From the NCBI RefSeq assembly GCF_009746715.1, contig NZ_VRKW01000014.1, positions 1-64,000 of the forward strand: 64,000 nucleotides of DNA. The letters are read 5' to 3'. Both the position numbers and the translations under genes were made by a program. How positions within the stretch are numbered: the first letter of the stretch is position 1; every line of letters starts with the position of its first letter. The DNA comes from Ketobacter sp. MCCC 1A13808 (GTDB lineage Bacteria; Pseudomonadota; Gammaproteobacteria; Pseudomonadales; Ketobacteraceae). Below are positions 33,082-42,571 of this stretch, in pieces. The notes under the pieces were generated by a model. The model searched no databases. It saw only the letters and a list, made by a program, of their open reading frames with translations, and was not told the DNA's origin.

Positions 33082-34711
33082 CTTCTTGAGTCTGTCGTGT
33101 CCATTGCAGGCGTAGTTTTTCCAGTTCGGGGTAATGGGGGTCGTTGTTGCTCATATCCTGCAATTCACCGAACAGCGCGTTGGTTAGCTGCAACCGTTCG
33201 CTGGAGCGGGGGCCTTCCCGATACAAGCCTACCGCCGCTTGCAGAGCTGCAATTTGACAGTCGCTGTCGGTGATGGGCAGTCGGGTGGCTTTGTAGTAGA
33301 TCTCCCATGCACCTTCGTAGTCTTTCAGTTGCAGCAATTCAGCGCCGCGTTGTTTGAGTAGTGCGTGGCGTTTTTGCGGATCCGGTATCAAGTGAAAATC
33401 CAGAACGCCGTAATATTTTTTTAGTAATCGCGGATCGTTTCCGATTTCGTTTAGTAGAGTGGCGGCGTACGCTTGACTGCTGGCTTCATCTTCCATGACC
33501 AGCTTGGCTGCAAGCAGATCCAGTTTGTCGTCTGGGGACAATTGCAGGTCGTCCCCCATCATGGCGAGGGAGCCACTATAGGCAATTCTGGCGACGTCTT
33601 CACGGTTGCTATTGAACAGGGTTTGCGCTTCCACCAGTCCGCATTTCAGTAGTTGGAGCGAGGTTAGATCGGTGACCGTTTTGACCGATTCCAGTGCCAC
33701 CATGGCTTCTTTACTGGCAATCTTTTGCTCGCGCATGCCGCCGTATTTAAGCACCTTTTGTAGAGCTTTGGCATAACGGATTTGGTTGTCGGCGTCGCGG
33801 AAGGCGGAGTTTTTTGTCAGTATGCTGGCCTTTTTGCTGGCTTTGAACATGACATCCGCATCGCCGTTGAGGTCGGCCAGGCGAGCCAACGCCTGTTGCC
33901 GCCGGATCGCTTTCGGGGACTGCTCAACCGCCTGCTCCAATACCTGTTGTGCAGCCTTGTATTTGCCTTGTGCTTCCAGCGCTTTGGCTAACCAGTCGGA
34001 GGCTTCAACGTATTTGGCTTTGGTTCTGGTTAAACCTTCCAGTAATTTCTGTGCGGCCTCGTAGTTACCTTGCTGGAATTCGACCTTACCCATGCCCAGT
34101 ACCGCCCAGGCGACGCGTTTAATGCCCAACACGGTGTCGTAAATATCGCGGGCCTCTTCGTAGCGTTCTTCATTCAGTAGCAGCTTGCCCTTAATGCGGT
34201 AAGCCGGTAATGCGAATTTAGGCCGCTCCACCGCCAGCCGGTTGCAGGCTTCCAGGGCGCCGTCGATGTCTTTCCTGTCGATGAACTGATTGATCTCCCG
34301 ATACACCTCTTTGGTGCGGATGATTCGATTGAGTCGAGTGCGTAAGATATCCAAAGTGACCGGTTTCGCGATATAGCCATCCGGTTCGTATTCCAAGGCG
34401 CCCATGACCATTTCCACGGTTTGGGCAGCGGTAACCATGATGTAGGCGGTGGAGGCTGGCATTTTCCCGGATGCTTTCATTTCTTCCAGTACTTGCTGGC
34501 CGTCTTTTCCACGTCCAAGCTCGTAATCGGAAAACACGATATCGTAGTTGTTGTAGCTCAACTTAATGATGGCTTCTTCGCCGTTGCCGACGGTTTCCAT
34601 CAGGTTAACCCCCATGTTGTTCAACATCGATTTTAAGGACGTACGCATTTCTGCCATATCTTCGATGATCAGCACACGTTTTTTGTGATACGGAATGAGT
34701 TCAAGTGCCAT
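33056..34711 (-). CDS. Response regulator fused to TPR repeats
   Basis: 551 residues. The REC domain (10-130) has phosphoacceptor D in IVFSDYELGRGKDG and K in YIAKPV. The rest is a long TPR superhelix (about 140-520; for example LLNEERYEEARDIYDTVLGIK and KYKAAQQVLEQAVEQSPKA). There is no DNA-binding domain, so output is by protein contact. It is operonic with the minimal kinase. Confidence 0.85.
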   Translation of the reverse strand: MALELIPYHKKRVLIIEDMAEMRTSLKSMLNNMGVNLMETVGNGEEAIIKLSYNNYDIVFSDYELGRGKDGQQVLEEMKASGKMPASTAYIMVTAAQTVEMVMGALEYEPDGYIAKPVTLDILRTRLNRIIRTKEVYREINQFIDRKDIDGALEACNRLAVERPKFALPAYRIKGKLLLNEERYEEARDIYDTVLGIKRVAWAVLGMGKVEFQQGNYEAAQKLLEGLTRTKAKYVEASDWLAKALEAQGKYKAAQQVLEQAVEQSPKAIRRQQALARLADLNGDADVMFKASKKASILTKNSAFRDADNQIRYAKALQKVLKYGGMREQKIASKEAMVALESVKTVTDLTSLQLLKCGLVEAQTLFNSNREDVARIAYSGSLAMMGDDLQLSPDDKLDLLAAKLVMEDEASSQAYAATLLNEIGNDPRLLKKYYGVLDFHLIPDPQKRHALLKQRGAELLQLKDYEGAWEIYYKATRLPITDSDCQIAALQAAVGLYREGPRSSERLQLTNALFGELQDMSNNDPHYPELEKLRLQWTRQTQEDDDQSTTG

Positions 34712-34842
34712 GGGTTAGGGGAATGACTCCCAGCTTTTAGTCAGTGAATACAAACTAAGTGTAGGAGTTTTCCGCGACCCTGCCAGCCGGAGAGCAGGGT
34801 ACCGGGGGTGATAGATCTGAACGGGTCGTTACAGCAATATGC

Positions 34843-35478
34843 CTAAAAATCAATCTCTTCTGCTATGCGCTCGGCTTGTCTGGCCATGAAACGATCGATT
34901 TCTATCTGGCGTTTGATCGAGGGGGTTTCACCTTCATGATATCGGCACATTTCCATTGCCAGGTGCTTAGCCCGCTCTGCATTTTTGCCTCGCTCCAGTT
35001 GAGCAGCAATTTTATACAGCTGAAGGGCACACAGCTCATACTGAGAGCGTGAGTCTTCCGTATTGACACCTTCATTCCAGTATTTACTTTCCAGCTCTGC
35101 CAATGGTTTGAGCCGTTTCGAATGCTTGGCACTGTCGTAACCGGCTTGCCAGGCGGCCGCCAGTATGGGTTCTTCGAAGGGGTTGTTGCGGGGCTGATCG
35201 GGATCGTATTCCTCGTCACCCAGGTCGTAGGCGATGTGTTCTGCTCTGAGCTTAGCGGCGTTAACGTCGTCTACCTTGTCGGTAATGTACTTGGCCAGCA
35301 TAAGCTGAGCGGTGGCATTACAAACCTGGAGCGCTCGGTGAGCCGAGCTGTTGATCGTCTGATCCAGTTCTTTGGTGTTGAAATGCTTGGCCAGACTCGG
35401 GTCGACTAGGTCTTCTTTAAAGGAAAACATAACCAAATCAACGGGTTCCACCCCCACTTCCAGTGTCTCCACTGCCAT
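34843..35478 (-). CDS. Conserved-looking 211-residue protein of unknown function
   Basis: I do not recognise the family. The product is soluble, mostly alpha-helical and acidic (net negative), with two segments rich in Y/D/E (DLGDEEYDPDQPRNNPFEEP) and a helical C-terminus ending AERIAEEIDF. It sits alone between the REC-TPR gene and the oxidoreductase on the same strand, with no visible motif for binding or catalysis. Confidence 0.6.
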   Translation of the reverse strand: MAVETLEVGVEPVDLVMFSFKEDLVDPSLAKHFNTKELDQTINSSAHRALQVCNATAQLMLAKYITDKVDDVNAAKLRAEHIAYDLGDEEYDPDQPRNNPFEEPILAAAWQAGYDSAKHSKRLKPLAELESKYWNEGVNTEDSRSQYELCALQLYKIAAQLERGKNAERAKHLAMEMCRYHEGETPSIKRQIEIDRFMARQAERIAEEIDF

Positions 35479-35544
35479 ATATCCCCTCTTAACTAATGTC
35501 TTTTTATAAAAATGTGCCGAGAAATGAGGCCAACTTGTGGGCCT

Positions 35545-36522
35545 TTAATGAGCCAGATTCAGAATGACCTTGCCTGTGGTTTTATTTTGATCCACGACGT
35601 CGAAGGCAGCATTGGCTTGTTCAATAGGATATTGCCGATCAATGACCGGATTCAACTTACCTTGTGTAAATAATGGCCACACTTTGTTGTTCAACTGCGA
35701 GATAATGTGTGCTTTGCTCTCGTTATCACGACTCCGTAACGTGGAGCCAATGACTTGTATACGTTTGATCAGCAGACGGCCCAGGTCCAGTTCGGCGCTG
35801 CGCCCGCCCATCAGGCCAATAATAACCAAACGACCATCGGTGCCCAGGCATTTTAGGTTCTGTTCAAGATAGTTACCACCAACTGGATCAAGAATTGTGG
35901 CCACCCCGTCCTTTCCGGCCCAGGTTTTAACCACCTCGGTAAAGTCACCGTCGTGGCGCAGATGGCCCGCAGCAGCGCCCAGCTCAAGGCACCGGTCCAA
36001 TTTCGCCTGCTCACCAACGGTGACGAACACCGGATTACCGAACTGTTTACACAATTGAATGGCCGCGGTGCCGACACCACTGGCACCGGCATGCAGCAAC
36101 ACTTTTTGACCGGGCTGCGTGTTGCCCAGCATGTAAATGTTCGACCAGGCAGTAGCAAACACCTCCGGTAGCGCAGCAGCTTGTTGAAAACTGAAGCCAG
36201 CGGGTACCGGAAGCGCGTGGTCGGCGTGGCACACGACGGTTTCAGCGAAACCGCCTCCGCTGAGTAAAGCGCACACTTTGTCCCCTGGCTTCCAGCGGGA
36301 AACGCCTTTACCCACCGCGCTGACCTCGCCGGCGCATTCCAATCCCAGAATATCACTGGCTCCCGGTGGTGGCGGATACATACCCAGGCGTTGCATCAGG
36401 TCAGCACGGTTGATGGCAGTGGCGTGGACTTTAATGGCGATCTGGTGAGCTTGCGGTGGCGCTGGATCGGCAACGTCCTGCCAAGTGAGGGATTTGTCTG
36501 CTTGTATCTGAATGGCTTTCAC
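35545..36522 (-). CDS. NAD(P)H:quinone oxidoreductase, zinc-independent MDR family
   Basis: 325 residues. GroES-like N-terminal half (INRADLMQRLGMYPPPPGASDILGLECAGEV). The nucleotide-binding Rossmann segment carries LLHAGASGVGTAAIQLCKQFG, and DPVGGNYLEQNL and GLMGG follow. It resembles Qor/PIG3 quinone reductases. Its start overlaps the upstream TPR gene by 4 bp, so it appears to be translated with the TonB2 operon. Confidence 0.85.
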   Translation of the reverse strand: MKAIQIQADKSLTWQDVADPAPPQAHQIAIKVHATAINRADLMQRLGMYPPPPGASDILGLECAGEVSAVGKGVSRWKPGDKVCALLSGGGFAETVVCHADHALPVPAGFSFQQAAALPEVFATAWSNIYMLGNTQPGQKVLLHAGASGVGTAAIQLCKQFGNPVFVTVGEQAKLDRCLELGAAAGHLRHDGDFTEVVKTWAGKDGVATILDPVGGNYLEQNLKCLGTDGRLVIIGLMGGRSAELDLGRLLIKRIQVIGSTLRSRDNESKAHIISQLNNKVWPLFTQGKLNPVIDRQYPIEQANAAFDVVDQNKTTGKVILNLAH

Positions 36523-37814
36523 GTTGAATTGTCCTTTTCATCCGAACCGTCGCCTGCTTGAGCCCGTTGTTGCTCATAGCGCACATACTTTAGCCACTGT
36601 TGAGCCTGCTCTGATTTTTCGTCATCCTGTGCAGCTTGTTCAAAAGCAGCCAGAGACCGATCGAATTGTTTGGTGTTCAAGTACGTCTGGCCCAACAGCA
36701 GCCAAGCGTTAGTGGTTTGGCTCAGGTTACCCTTTTCAAGCGCTGTTTCAAAGGCTTTGGCGGCTTCGGGCCAGCGAGCGAGTTGATACAGTGCATTTCC
36801 CAGTAGTAAATCGGTTTCGCCCTCCTGGTCCAGCGTGGCTGCTTGTTGCAGAGGCTCCAGTGCCTGCTCGTATTCTCTTGCCAGGCTATAGGCCGACGCC
36901 AGAAACCGCAGATTTCGCAATGTGGCTTTAATACGCTGCTTACTTAACCCTTCCTCCACTACCCGGGCTCCGTTCATGGGCGCGCCCTGCGCTAAGTAAA
37001 CACTGGCCAAAGATAGATATTGAGATTCAGAGGCCAGTAATTCCTTACGCTCAGCCAACGCCAGAATCGCCAGGTAGTTATCCATGTTGTCCTGTTGTGC
37101 ATAGGCACTGGCCAGAGCCATCCAGTATTCTTTTTTCGGAAACCAGGTCAGCAGAAGTTTAATGGTGCGTATGCGTTGCTGCAGGTCCTGTAATTGAGCC
37201 TGACTGGATTGCAATAAGTTTAGCCATTGTTCCTTGGGGGTTTTACCCTGGGCCTGATAGTTATTGATGGCCTGCTGCAGATGGCTTGCAGCTTGCTTGT
37301 AATGTTTGAGTTCGTAATAACATTGGGCCAGCACAGCATTGGCGTCCGCCCTCTCCTTGTCGTTGTTCTCCACCCAGAATTGAATATGGGGTAGCGCCTT
37401 TTGATACTGCCCCAGATTCATATACACCTGACTGAGTATCTTATGATTGCTGATACTCAAGCTGAGCGGAATGTCATAGTCGAACACTTTTTCGAAGGCG
37501 TGGGCGCTGTCTTTCAAATTGCCTTGCTTGAATTCGATATAGCCGGTCATGTGCCAGATCATGGCGTTGTCATAAGCGGTATTGAAACGATTGCCTGCTA
37601 CAGATTGCAGAATTGAAAGTGAACGTCCGTTGTTTTTTTCGTCGAGTGCTTGTTGCGATTCGATCAGTTTTTTATAGACCAAGGCAGTCAGGGCGGGTGG
37701 CTCATCTGCGTAGGAGGAAAATGCCAAACACAGCAGCGCAGCCATACTAAAACCGGAAATAATGATCCGGATTAATCGGCTTAGCGAGCGCTCTGTATGC
37801 GAGGTTTTTCCCAT
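36519..37814 (-). CDS. TPR-repeat periplasmic protein of the TonB2 operon
   Basis: 431 residues. An N-terminal signal or anchor segment (IRIIISGFSMAALLCLAFSSYADE) is followed by about ten TPR units (e.g. LGQYQKALPHIQFWVENNDKERADANAVLAQCY region, 150-180). The last gene of TonB2-type clusters commonly encodes such a TPR protein. It starts 2 nt after the tonB stop. Confidence 0.82.
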   Translation of the reverse strand: MGKTSHTERSLSRLIRIIISGFSMAALLCLAFSSYADEPPALTALVYKKLIESQQALDEKNNGRSLSILQSVAGNRFNTAYDNAMIWHMTGYIEFKQGNLKDSAHAFEKVFDYDIPLSLSISNHKILSQVYMNLGQYQKALPHIQFWVENNDKERADANAVLAQCYYELKHYKQAASHLQQAINNYQAQGKTPKEQWLNLLQSSQAQLQDLQQRIRTIKLLLTWFPKKEYWMALASAYAQQDNMDNYLAILALAERKELLASESQYLSLASVYLAQGAPMNGARVVEEGLSKQRIKATLRNLRFLASAYSLAREYEQALEPLQQAATLDQEGETDLLLGNALYQLARWPEAAKAFETALEKGNLSQTTNAWLLLGQTYLNTKQFDRSLAAFEQAAQDDEKSEQAQQWLKYVRYEQQRAQAGDGSDEKDNST

Positions 37815-37816
37815 AG

Positions 37817-38422
37817 TTATTTCTTCAGTGAGAAGCGAATGCGATTCTGTACACCCTGAACTTCAATGGGTGTACCGGCAATGGTTCTGGGTTTAAAACG
37901 AAAACGTTTGACTGCGCTGAGTGCGGCTTGTTCGAATACACCTTTGGGAGTGGAATCGACTACCCTGGGCGCTTTCACTTCCCCCTGAGTGCCGATGGTA
38001 AACTCCACCACTACCCAGCCTTCTACGCGGTCAAATAAAGCCTGGCTGGGATACTGGGGCGGAACCCGGAACACCGGTAAATATTCATCATCCCCTTTGG
38101 CGCTGAAAAACCCCGGCTCCAGTGACAGAGGCTCCATCTCATTGTCGGTTGAAATGGTAAAAGACTGTTCTGACGTTTGCATGGCTTTAATACTTAAGGC
38201 GGCTGGCGGGGGCGGACTTTCCGGTGCGGGTGGTGGCTCTGGTTTAATTTCTTCCAATTGCAGCGAGTTGTCTTTTTTAATGCGGATGAAATTAACGGCA
38301 TTGGCGTTTGCATTGCTGTCCACCGGTACTTCACTGGTTTTGATCAGGGCGATCATGATGGCAAACAGCACAGTCACGATGACAGACGCCATTGAGAAAC
38401 TGATGCAATAACGCTTCAACAT
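37817..38422 (-). CDS. tonB: TonB energy-transduction protein (TonB2 type)
   Basis: 201 residues, short as in TonB2. One N-terminal TM helix (MASVIVTVLFAIMIALI), a proline-rich linker (KPEPPPAPESPPPPAA) and a C-terminal TonB domain with PQYPSQALFDRVEGWVVVEFTIG and AALSAVKRFRFKPR. It transmits proton-motive energy from ExbB/ExbD to outer-membrane receptors. Confidence 0.9.
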   Translation of the reverse strand: MLKRYCISFSMASVIVTVLFAIMIALIKTSEVPVDSNANANAVNFIRIKKDNSLQLEEIKPEPPPAPESPPPPAALSIKAMQTSEQSFTISTDNEMEPLSLEPGFFSAKGDDEYLPVFRVPPQYPSQALFDRVEGWVVVEFTIGTQGEVKAPRVVDSTPKGVFEQAALSAVKRFRFKPRTIAGTPIEVQGVQNRIRFSLKK

Positions 38423-38424
38423 GA

Positions 38425-38832
38425 TTACTGATCTTCAGCCGCAATGGAGATGGAACTGATACCTGCATCGCGCGCAGCATCCATTACCCGCACCAGTTTG
38501 TCGTTGGTTGAACTGCGGTCAGCCTGAATAATCAGCGTACCCTGGGGGTTTTCAATATGCATCCGTTCCAATAGGGCTTTTACGCTGCGTTCGTCTACTT
38601 TGCGCTTATCCAGCCAGATGTTGTCGTTGGCATCAATGGCGATTTTGATATTGGCGGTTTCCCTGGGTGTGGCAGTGCTGGCCTGGGGACGGTTAATCTC
38701 GATACCGGTTTCTTTTACAAACGAAGCAGTCACTACAAAAAAGATCAGTAGAATAAATACGATATCCAACATCGGCGTCATATCGATGCCACTCTCTTCT
38801 TCTTCGGTGACGCGGTAAAACGGACGTCGCAT
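38425..38832 (-). CDS. exbD: ExbD biopolymer transport protein
   Basis: 135 residues. One TM helix (MLDIVFILLIFFVVTASFV) with the conserved Asp in DMTPMLD just before it, needed for proton flow. The periplasmic domain is of ordinary length. It abuts exbB and tonB in the same operon. Confidence 0.92.
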   Translation of the reverse strand: MRRPFYRVTEEEESGIDMTPMLDIVFILLIFFVVTASFVKETGIEINRPQASTATPRETANIKIAIDANDNIWLDKRKVDERSVKALLERMHIENPQGTLIIQADRSSTNDKLVRVMDAARDAGISSISIAAEDQ

Positions 38833-39374
38833 TAATCTGCTCCTTTATCGGTGACAAGGGTCAGTCGATCTGCAATTAACTGGGCTTGTTTTTCGTAGTA
38901 TCGAAACAAGATTCGGTAGGCCATCAATGCCACGATCGCGGAACCCATTCCAGCCATCGTCGGCAAGGTGGCTCTTGAAATGCCGGACGCCATGGAGCGG
39001 GTATTACTCATTCCAAACGCGTTCATTACATCAAAAATCTCAATCATACCGGTGACCGTACCCATCAACCCCAATAACGGAAACAGAGTAATCATGCATT
39101 TGATAACCGGTAACGAAAAACGCGCACGCGCGCGCACTTCCGCGATTAACTTTAAGCGAATCTGGTGTGCATACCAGGTATGTCGGTCCTCGCGGGAAAA
39201 CCATTTCTGGGCGGCCAGATTGATTTCTTGCTGCAAACCAAAGCGATAAAATAAGCCGCGCTCGCAAATCAATGTCCACATGATCAGGGTATTGGTTCCG
39301 ATAACCCAAAGCACAATCCCACCGGCGAAATGAAAATCCCGGACAATGGCAAAGGCTTCCAGTATCGCCCACAT
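38832..39374 (-). CDS. exbB: ExbB/TolQ-type proton channel protein (small)
   Basis: 180 residues. Three TM helices (about 15-35, 95-118 and 135-160), with the GTVTGMIEIF and LLGLMGTVTG segments near the third. This is the standard MotA/TolQ/ExbB core. Its stop and the exbD start share a base. Confidence 0.9.
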   Translation of the reverse strand: MWAILEAFAIVRDFHFAGGIVLWVIGTNTLIMWTLICERGLFYRFGLQQEINLAAQKWFSREDRHTWYAHQIRLKLIAEVRARARFSLPVIKCMITLFPLLGLMGTVTGMIEIFDVMNAFGMSNTRSMASGISRATLPTMAGMGSAIVALMAYRILFRYYEKQAQLIADRLTLVTDKGAD

Positions 39375-40762
39375 CAGTCGGAATCCTTTTCCGCTTTTTC
39401 GGCTACCAGGCCGGTGCTTTGTTCTTCCAATACCGACAATACCGCTTTGCTGCGGGTGTTCGCCAGGGTATGGAAAAATACCACCGGGATAGCGACGGAT
39501 AATCCGAGCACGGTAGTGACCAGCGCCTGGGAAATACCACCTGCCATTAACTTGGGATCACCGGTGCCGAACAAAGTGATGGTCTGGAAGGTATTGATCA
39601 TGCCGGTAACGGTACCCAGCAAACCTAATAGAGGCGCGATCACCGAAATGATTTTAATCAACGTCAGATGTTTTTCCAGCGGCCCGCGTTCGCGCAGAAT
39701 GGCTTCGCCGAGTTTAAGTTCTAATGATTCCAGCGACAGGTTTTTATTCTTTTTATAGGACAGCAGAATACGGCCCAATGGATTGTCACTGCGTATGGTT
39801 TCGCTGCGGGTCTGATCCGCTACTTTCCGCGTAACCATGATCAGATACATAATTCGTTCCAGAGCCAGAATTATACCGATGGCGCCGATAATCAGAATCA
39901 CGTAGCCGATAAAACCCCCTTGCTCAATGCGATCAACAAAATCCGGTTCATCCAATAACATATTGAGCAACGCGCCGCGAGTCGGATCAATCGCGACTGC
40001 ATTGAAACCTTCTTTGCTGTGGGTAAAATCTTCGGCATAGCCAGATATGTAGCGGGCGGGTTGTTTATTCAGATCGAGTACCTTCCCGGTTTCGGGAATG
40101 TATTGCAGATAACGATCACCGGATAATAAATTGAAAGCGCCAATACGCACGACGTCGGCATTGACCGATTGACCGTCGGTATTGATGACGTTCAGGTTCA
40201 GGTGTTTCACTTTGCCCGATTCCACCATTTCCCGCTGCAGTTGAAACCACAGTTTTTCTATTTCGTCGATGCGCGGTAATGAGCGGCTATTGCCAAGATG
40301 ATCCGCCAGACTTTCCAGTTCCACTGACCGTGAAGGCAACTCCACCGAGGTTATCGACTGCTGTAATTGTGAGGCAGTATCGCTGGTGGCGGTTTGCAGA
40401 TGACTGAAAAGCTCGGTCAGCGAACCCATTCGGGTTTCAAGTCGCTGAGTGAGTTTGTTGAGTTCCTGTCGGCGGGCGTCGTAGTCTGCTTCCAGTTTTT
40501 CACTTTCAAGCTCAAGCGCCTTGCGTTGTGAAATGGCGTTGTCGAGTTCGCTTTGTTGCGTACTTTGATTACCAAGAAAGCGCTGTTCCCGCTGCTGATT
40601 GGATTTCGACTGTTCAATACGACCTTGTTTTACCAACTCCAATAGTTCGTCAAGCGAACCGATTTCAGCGTTTGAAGCGAAAGGATTGTTGGCGGCGGTT
40701 AACGCGGGCGCGAATAAGACCAATGATAAAGCGCACAATATTGAGCTAAGTAACGTTTTCAT
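39374..40762 (-). CDS. TtpC-like large ExbB-family protein
   Basis: 462 residues. A signal peptide (MKTLLSSILCALSLVLFAPALTAA) is followed by a long coiled-coil periplasmic region (about 35-160). The C-terminal half has an ExbB-like membrane domain (GFIGYVILIIGAIGIILALERI and LLGLLGTVTGMINTF). This combination is TtpC, the TonB2-specific factor in vibrios. It lies between the DUF3450 gene and exbB, starting 2 nt after the former. Confidence 0.85.
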   Translation of the reverse strand: MKTLLSSILCALSLVLFAPALTAANNPFASNAEIGSLDELLELVKQGRIEQSKSNQQREQRFLGNQSTQQSELDNAISQRKALELESEKLEADYDARRQELNKLTQRLETRMGSLTELFSHLQTATSDTASQLQQSITSVELPSRSVELESLADHLGNSRSLPRIDEIEKLWFQLQREMVESGKVKHLNLNVINTDGQSVNADVVRIGAFNLLSGDRYLQYIPETGKVLDLNKQPARYISGYAEDFTHSKEGFNAVAIDPTRGALLNMLLDEPDFVDRIEQGGFIGYVILIIGAIGIILALERIMYLIMVTRKVADQTRSETIRSDNPLGRILLSYKKNKNLSLESLELKLGEAILRERGPLEKHLTLIKIISVIAPLLGLLGTVTGMINTFQTITLFGTGDPKLMAGGISQALVTTVLGLSVAIPVVFFHTLANTRSKAVLSVLEEQSTGLVAEKAEKDSD

Positions 40763-40764
40763 AT

Positions 40765-41526
40765 TCAGGACTCCGGTGCCAAAACGGGTAACAGGAGTAA
40801 TTCAGGTGCCGCCTGCTTTTTGGCGACCTTGAGTCCCAATCGAATGTCCCGGCGATAGCGTCCATCCAATGGTTGCCAGCGATGCGTATCGCTGTTCCAG
40901 GCGCCCAGGTCGTTTCCATCCAGAGACTGATACAGCAGAGCGACACGCCCGATACGAAGAAACTCGACTTCCCGGGATCGATCACCCAGATTCAGATTGC
41001 CCCGATAACTTTCTATGGTGTTGCCGTATTCCACTTCCACGTTATAGGCTTCGATCACCTGGCGGAATTTTTCAGCCAGGGTGACATCGGTGCGGTCCAG
41101 CGTGTGGCGAAGAAAGGCAACCCGCTCAAAACGTTCGTCCAACAGGAAGGGTACATCCAGTTTGATAAAGGTTGACAGGGAATCGACCATACGATGTAAA
41201 AGTGGTGATAATTGACGCTCGACAATAGCCACCTCATCGATGGCTTGAGTGGTGTCGGTAATGCTGGTCATCTGGCGTGAGATCTGTCCTTTCATTTGCT
41301 GATTATAAAGAGTCAGATCGTCAATCCGTTTCAGTTCCAATTGAAAATTTTGAAACAGCTGTTGAGTTTTGTCGCTGATTTTATTGATGCGCTGTTGTGA
41401 GTCCGCTGCCAACTTGGTGTTGGCTTTCTCACCTTCAATGACGCGATCGGCTTTGTCTGCCTGAGCAGCACAGGCAGCTAAAAGCAACATCAAAAGCACA
41501 CCGAACTTTGCAGGTGAAATCATCAT
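40765..41526 (-). CDS. DUF3450 family periplasmic protein
   Basis: 253 residues. The signal peptide MMISPAKFGVLLMLLLAACAAQA is followed by a coiled-coil N-terminal part (DSQQRINKISDKTQQLFQNFQ) and a compact C-terminal part. DUF3450 genes stand at the head of TonB2/TtpC operons. It is the promoter-proximal gene here. Confidence 0.85.
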   Translation of the reverse strand: MMISPAKFGVLLMLLLAACAAQADKADRVIEGEKANTKLAADSQQRINKISDKTQQLFQNFQLELKRIDDLTLYNQQMKGQISRQMTSITDTTQAIDEVAIVERQLSPLLHRMVDSLSTFIKLDVPFLLDERFERVAFLRHTLDRTDVTLAEKFRQVIEAYNVEVEYGNTIESYRGNLNLGDRSREVEFLRIGRVALLYQSLDGNDLGAWNSDTHRWQPLDGRYRRDIRLGLKVAKKQAAPELLLLPVLAPES

Positions 41527-41562
41527 AGGCGTGTCAGATCCTGGTTGGGTCTAAACCTGCTG

Positions 41563-42492
41563 TCAGATGCAGGGAGATTGATTTTTTTGTTTTCGTAGTT
41601 CCTGGGATTTCATCCACTGTACGACGCTGCCGCCCAAGGATTGCCCGGTAGCCTGTTCTGCAACGATGACGGCGTTGCGCAATCCCTGCAAATCGATGCC
41701 GGTTTCGAAACCGGATTCCTGCAGCATGTACACCAGATCTTCTGTCGCTACATTACCCGAGGCACCCGGCGCAAATGGACAACCGCCCAGCCCACCGATG
41801 GAACTGTCAAAACGGCGCACACCCTGGGTGATACCGGCCCAGGCCATAGCAAGCGCCTGACCGCGGGTGTCGTGCAGGTGCAGATTGAAAATGTCCGCTC
41901 CGTATTGTTGTACCAGAGGCCCCAGAATGTCGTTGATTTGTTGCGGATTACCGGCTCCAATGGTGTCAGCAATGGAAATTTCATCGGCTCCGAATTCAAT
42001 CAGGTCCTGGGTTAATTTGTGCACCAGGTCAACCGGTGTAGTGCCGTCATAAGGACAGGCAATGGCGCCGGATACGTAGCCGCGCACAAAAATGCCGTCC
42101 TGCTTGGCTTGAGCAATGACTTGTTGGCAGGTGGCTTTGGTTTGCTCCAGTGTCATATTCAGATTGCGGAGATTGAAGGTGTCGGTAGAAGCCAGGACCA
42201 CGGCAACGGATTTAACCCCTTCTGCTTTGGCGCGCTCGTAACCTTTCATATTGGGCACCAGCGCGGCGACATTCAGATCGGCGATGGTCGGCAATCCCGC
42301 CAACACCTGGGCTCCATCAGCCATTTGCGGTACTGCTTTAGGATTTACAAAACTCACGGCTTCCAACTGGCGGATACCCGCAGCAATCAGAGCGTCTGCC
42401 AGCTTCAGTTTGGATTCCGTGGAAACCGGATTAGGTTGGTTCTGCAGGCCGTCACGCAGCCCTACTTCGTTGATGTAGACTCGATTGGTCAT
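41563..42492 (-). CDS. mvaB: Hydroxymethylglutaryl-CoA lyase family
   Basis: 309 residues. The DRE-TIM barrel begins with NEVGLRDGLQNQPNP and closes with the signature GGLGGCPFAPGASGNVATED, which carries the catalytic cysteine loop. Metal ligands D (LRDG) and the HLHDT motif are present. It cleaves HMG-CoA to acetoacetate and acetyl-CoA, or a related 3-hydroxyacyl-CoA. It neighbours a CaiB-type CoA transferase, so it may cleave the CoA ester that enzyme makes. A dyad lies upstream at 42528-42551. Confidence 0.88.
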   Translation of the reverse strand: MTNRVYINEVGLRDGLQNQPNPVSTESKLKLADALIAAGIRQLEAVSFVNPKAVPQMADGAQVLAGLPTIADLNVAALVPNMKGYERAKAEGVKSVAVVLASTDTFNLRNLNMTLEQTKATCQQVIAQAKQDGIFVRGYVSGAIACPYDGTTPVDLVHKLTQDLIEFGADEISIADTIGAGNPQQINDILGPLVQQYGADIFNLHLHDTRGQALAMAWAGITQGVRRFDSSIGGLGGCPFAPGASGNVATEDLVYMLQESGFETGIDLQGLRNAVIVAEQATGQSLGGSVVQWMKSQELRKQKNQSPCI

Positions 42493-42527
42493 GGTACTGC
42501 TCCCTCATAAAACTTTTTTTCATTTTT

Positions 42528-42551
42528 TTATAATCGTTATACTGATTATAA
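42528..42551. promoter_or_regulatory. Dyad upstream of the HMG-CoA-lyase gene
   Basis: TTATAATC-gttatact-GATTATAA, 8-bp arms, 36-59 bp upstream of the start codon. It differs from the 14-bp GntR-type palindromes and may bind another local regulator such as the LysR. Confidence 0.45.
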
Positions 42552-42571
42552 GGCAGTCAGTGCAGGCAATA

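Noticed and set aside
34777-34802. Terminator between the REC-TPR gene and the 211-residue gene
   Set aside because: There is a GC-rich dyad ACCCTGC/GCAGGGT but no T-run on the relevant strand.
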